Below are positions 41,476 to 41,820 of a stretch of DNA of 41,820 nucleotides, one piece after another. The first letter of the stretch is position 1. The number at the start of each line of letters is the position of its first letter. Origin of the DNA: Acidobacteriota bacterium (GTDB taxonomy: Bacteria > Acidobacteriota > Thermoanaerobaculia > Multivoradales > JAHEKO01); the NCBI GenBank assembly GCA_027296385.1, contig JAPUJD010000137.1, positions 1 to 41,820 on the forward strand. Direction: 5' to 3'. Both the position numbers and the translations under genes were made by a program. The notes under the pieces are model-generated. The model searched no databases. It was given only the letters and a program-made list of their open reading frames with translations, and was not told the DNA's origin.

Positions 41476-41654
41476 GCGAGGCCCCGACCTCGATCCCGGC
41501 TCAGAACTCTCGCACGTTGGCCGCCAAGTGTACGTGCCATGACGTTCGCGTCGAGGCGGTGGCCGTCTTTTCCAGAAACGGGACGCATTTGAAGTACCGC
41601 TGAGCGGCTCTGATACACCGTGCGCATGATAACAACTGGAAACAAAGACCTTAG
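41476..41654. other. intergenic region without recognisable feature
   Basis: I see no gene, RNA or strong hairpin here. The last 50 bases are AT-richer (GATAACAACTGGAAACAAAG), which could be promoter DNA for the reading frame that follows. Confidence 0.5.
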
Positions 41655-41810
41655 ACGCTGACGCTCGAAGAGATCCTGGAGACAGCGCTGGTTCCGACCG
41701 GCATCATGGGTAGCCACATCCACCAGAAAGGAGAGTGGATGCTCGGCTATCACTACATGTCGATGGACATGGACGGCAACCGGGCGGGGGCGACGGTTGC
41801 TAGGTCTTGA
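41655..41810 (+). pseudogene. broken remnant of a GVMG...GNRDG-type outer-membrane/transporter-like protein
   Basis: An open stretch of 51 codons runs from just after a TAG (41652-41654) to TGA at 41808. It encodes GIMGSHIHQKGEWMLGYHYM followed by SMDMDGNRAG. That pattern (GxMGxH...KGxWMxxYxYMxMxMxGNRxG) is, to my knowledge, the conserved N-terminus of a family of exported transporter-annotated proteins of about 300 residues or more. Here it lacks an in-frame ATG before the motif other than its own internal Met, has no signal peptide, and stops a few residues after GNR. A truncated or frameshifted copy is the simplest reading; continuation beyond the window edge in another frame cannot be excluded. 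Confidence 0.5.
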
Positions 41811-41820
41811 AGAGGGGTAG

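Overview
The window is GC-rich chromosomal DNA from a Gram-negative bacterium. It has an outer-membrane secretin (PilQ), LolA, many lipoproteins and type IV pili. The gene families (split pilMNOPQ and pilTCSR loci, a DUF4388/PATAN protein, short FmdB-type and CPxCG zinc ribbons, Ig/PKD lipoproteins, a three-subunit transhydrogenase) fit an Acidobacteriota-type lineage, perhaps Thermoanaerobaculia. That placement is inference from gene content; there is no rRNA here. I see no tRNA, rRNA, CRISPR array, insertion sequence or prophage.

Layout. Positions 1-8188, minus strand: pilM-pilN-pilO-pilP-pilQ, followed in the same direction by three lipoprotein genes of unknown function, two with Ig-like and PKD domains. 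8372-15708, minus: rel (ppGpp synthetase/hydrolase), secF-secD-yajC-tgt and lolA. 15808-17604, plus: folK and an HD phosphohydrolase. 17624-22804, minus: SRPBCC protein, short XdhC-N-like protein, TIGR01777 oxidoreductase, an MdlA-like ABC exporter half, trmB and manC. 22878-23054, plus: a 58-residue zinc-ribbon gene. 23167-25848, minus: membrane-anchored DsbA-like oxidoreductase, holB, tmk. 25942-29429, plus: pntAA-pntAB-pntB and a lipoprotein. 29480-31321, minus: an MdlB-like ABC exporter half. 31472-36884, plus: pilT-pilC-pilS-pilR. 36871-40179, minus: a seven-Asp-box propeller protein, an FmdB-like zinc ribbon and a DUF4388 protein. 40273-41475, plus: moeA. The last 345 bases hold a short broken coding remnant.

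How it works together. Two type IV pilus loci supply the inner-membrane platform and alignment complex (PilC, PilM-P), the outer-membrane pore (PilQ), the retraction ATPase (PilT) and the PilS/PilR switch. The extension ATPase (PilB) and the major pilin are not in the window. The remainder is housekeeping for envelope protein export (SecDF-YajC, LolA, DsbA-like), stringent response, queuosine and m7G tRNA modification, folate, GDP-mannose, dTMP, clamp loading, NADPH supply and molybdopterin.

I found no clearly new defence or mobile system. The observations most worth a second look are: -10-like hexamers lying only 8-9 nt before start codons at five genes (possible leaderless transcription) and a recurring TGCTATCCT element; a predicted lipidated PilQ with a lipoprotein trio behind it; an unannotated small zinc-ribbon gene; a compact SRPBCC/XdhC-like/TIGR01777 operon; and the two ABC halves whose complementary degenerate motifs suggest a heterodimer encoded at separated loci.
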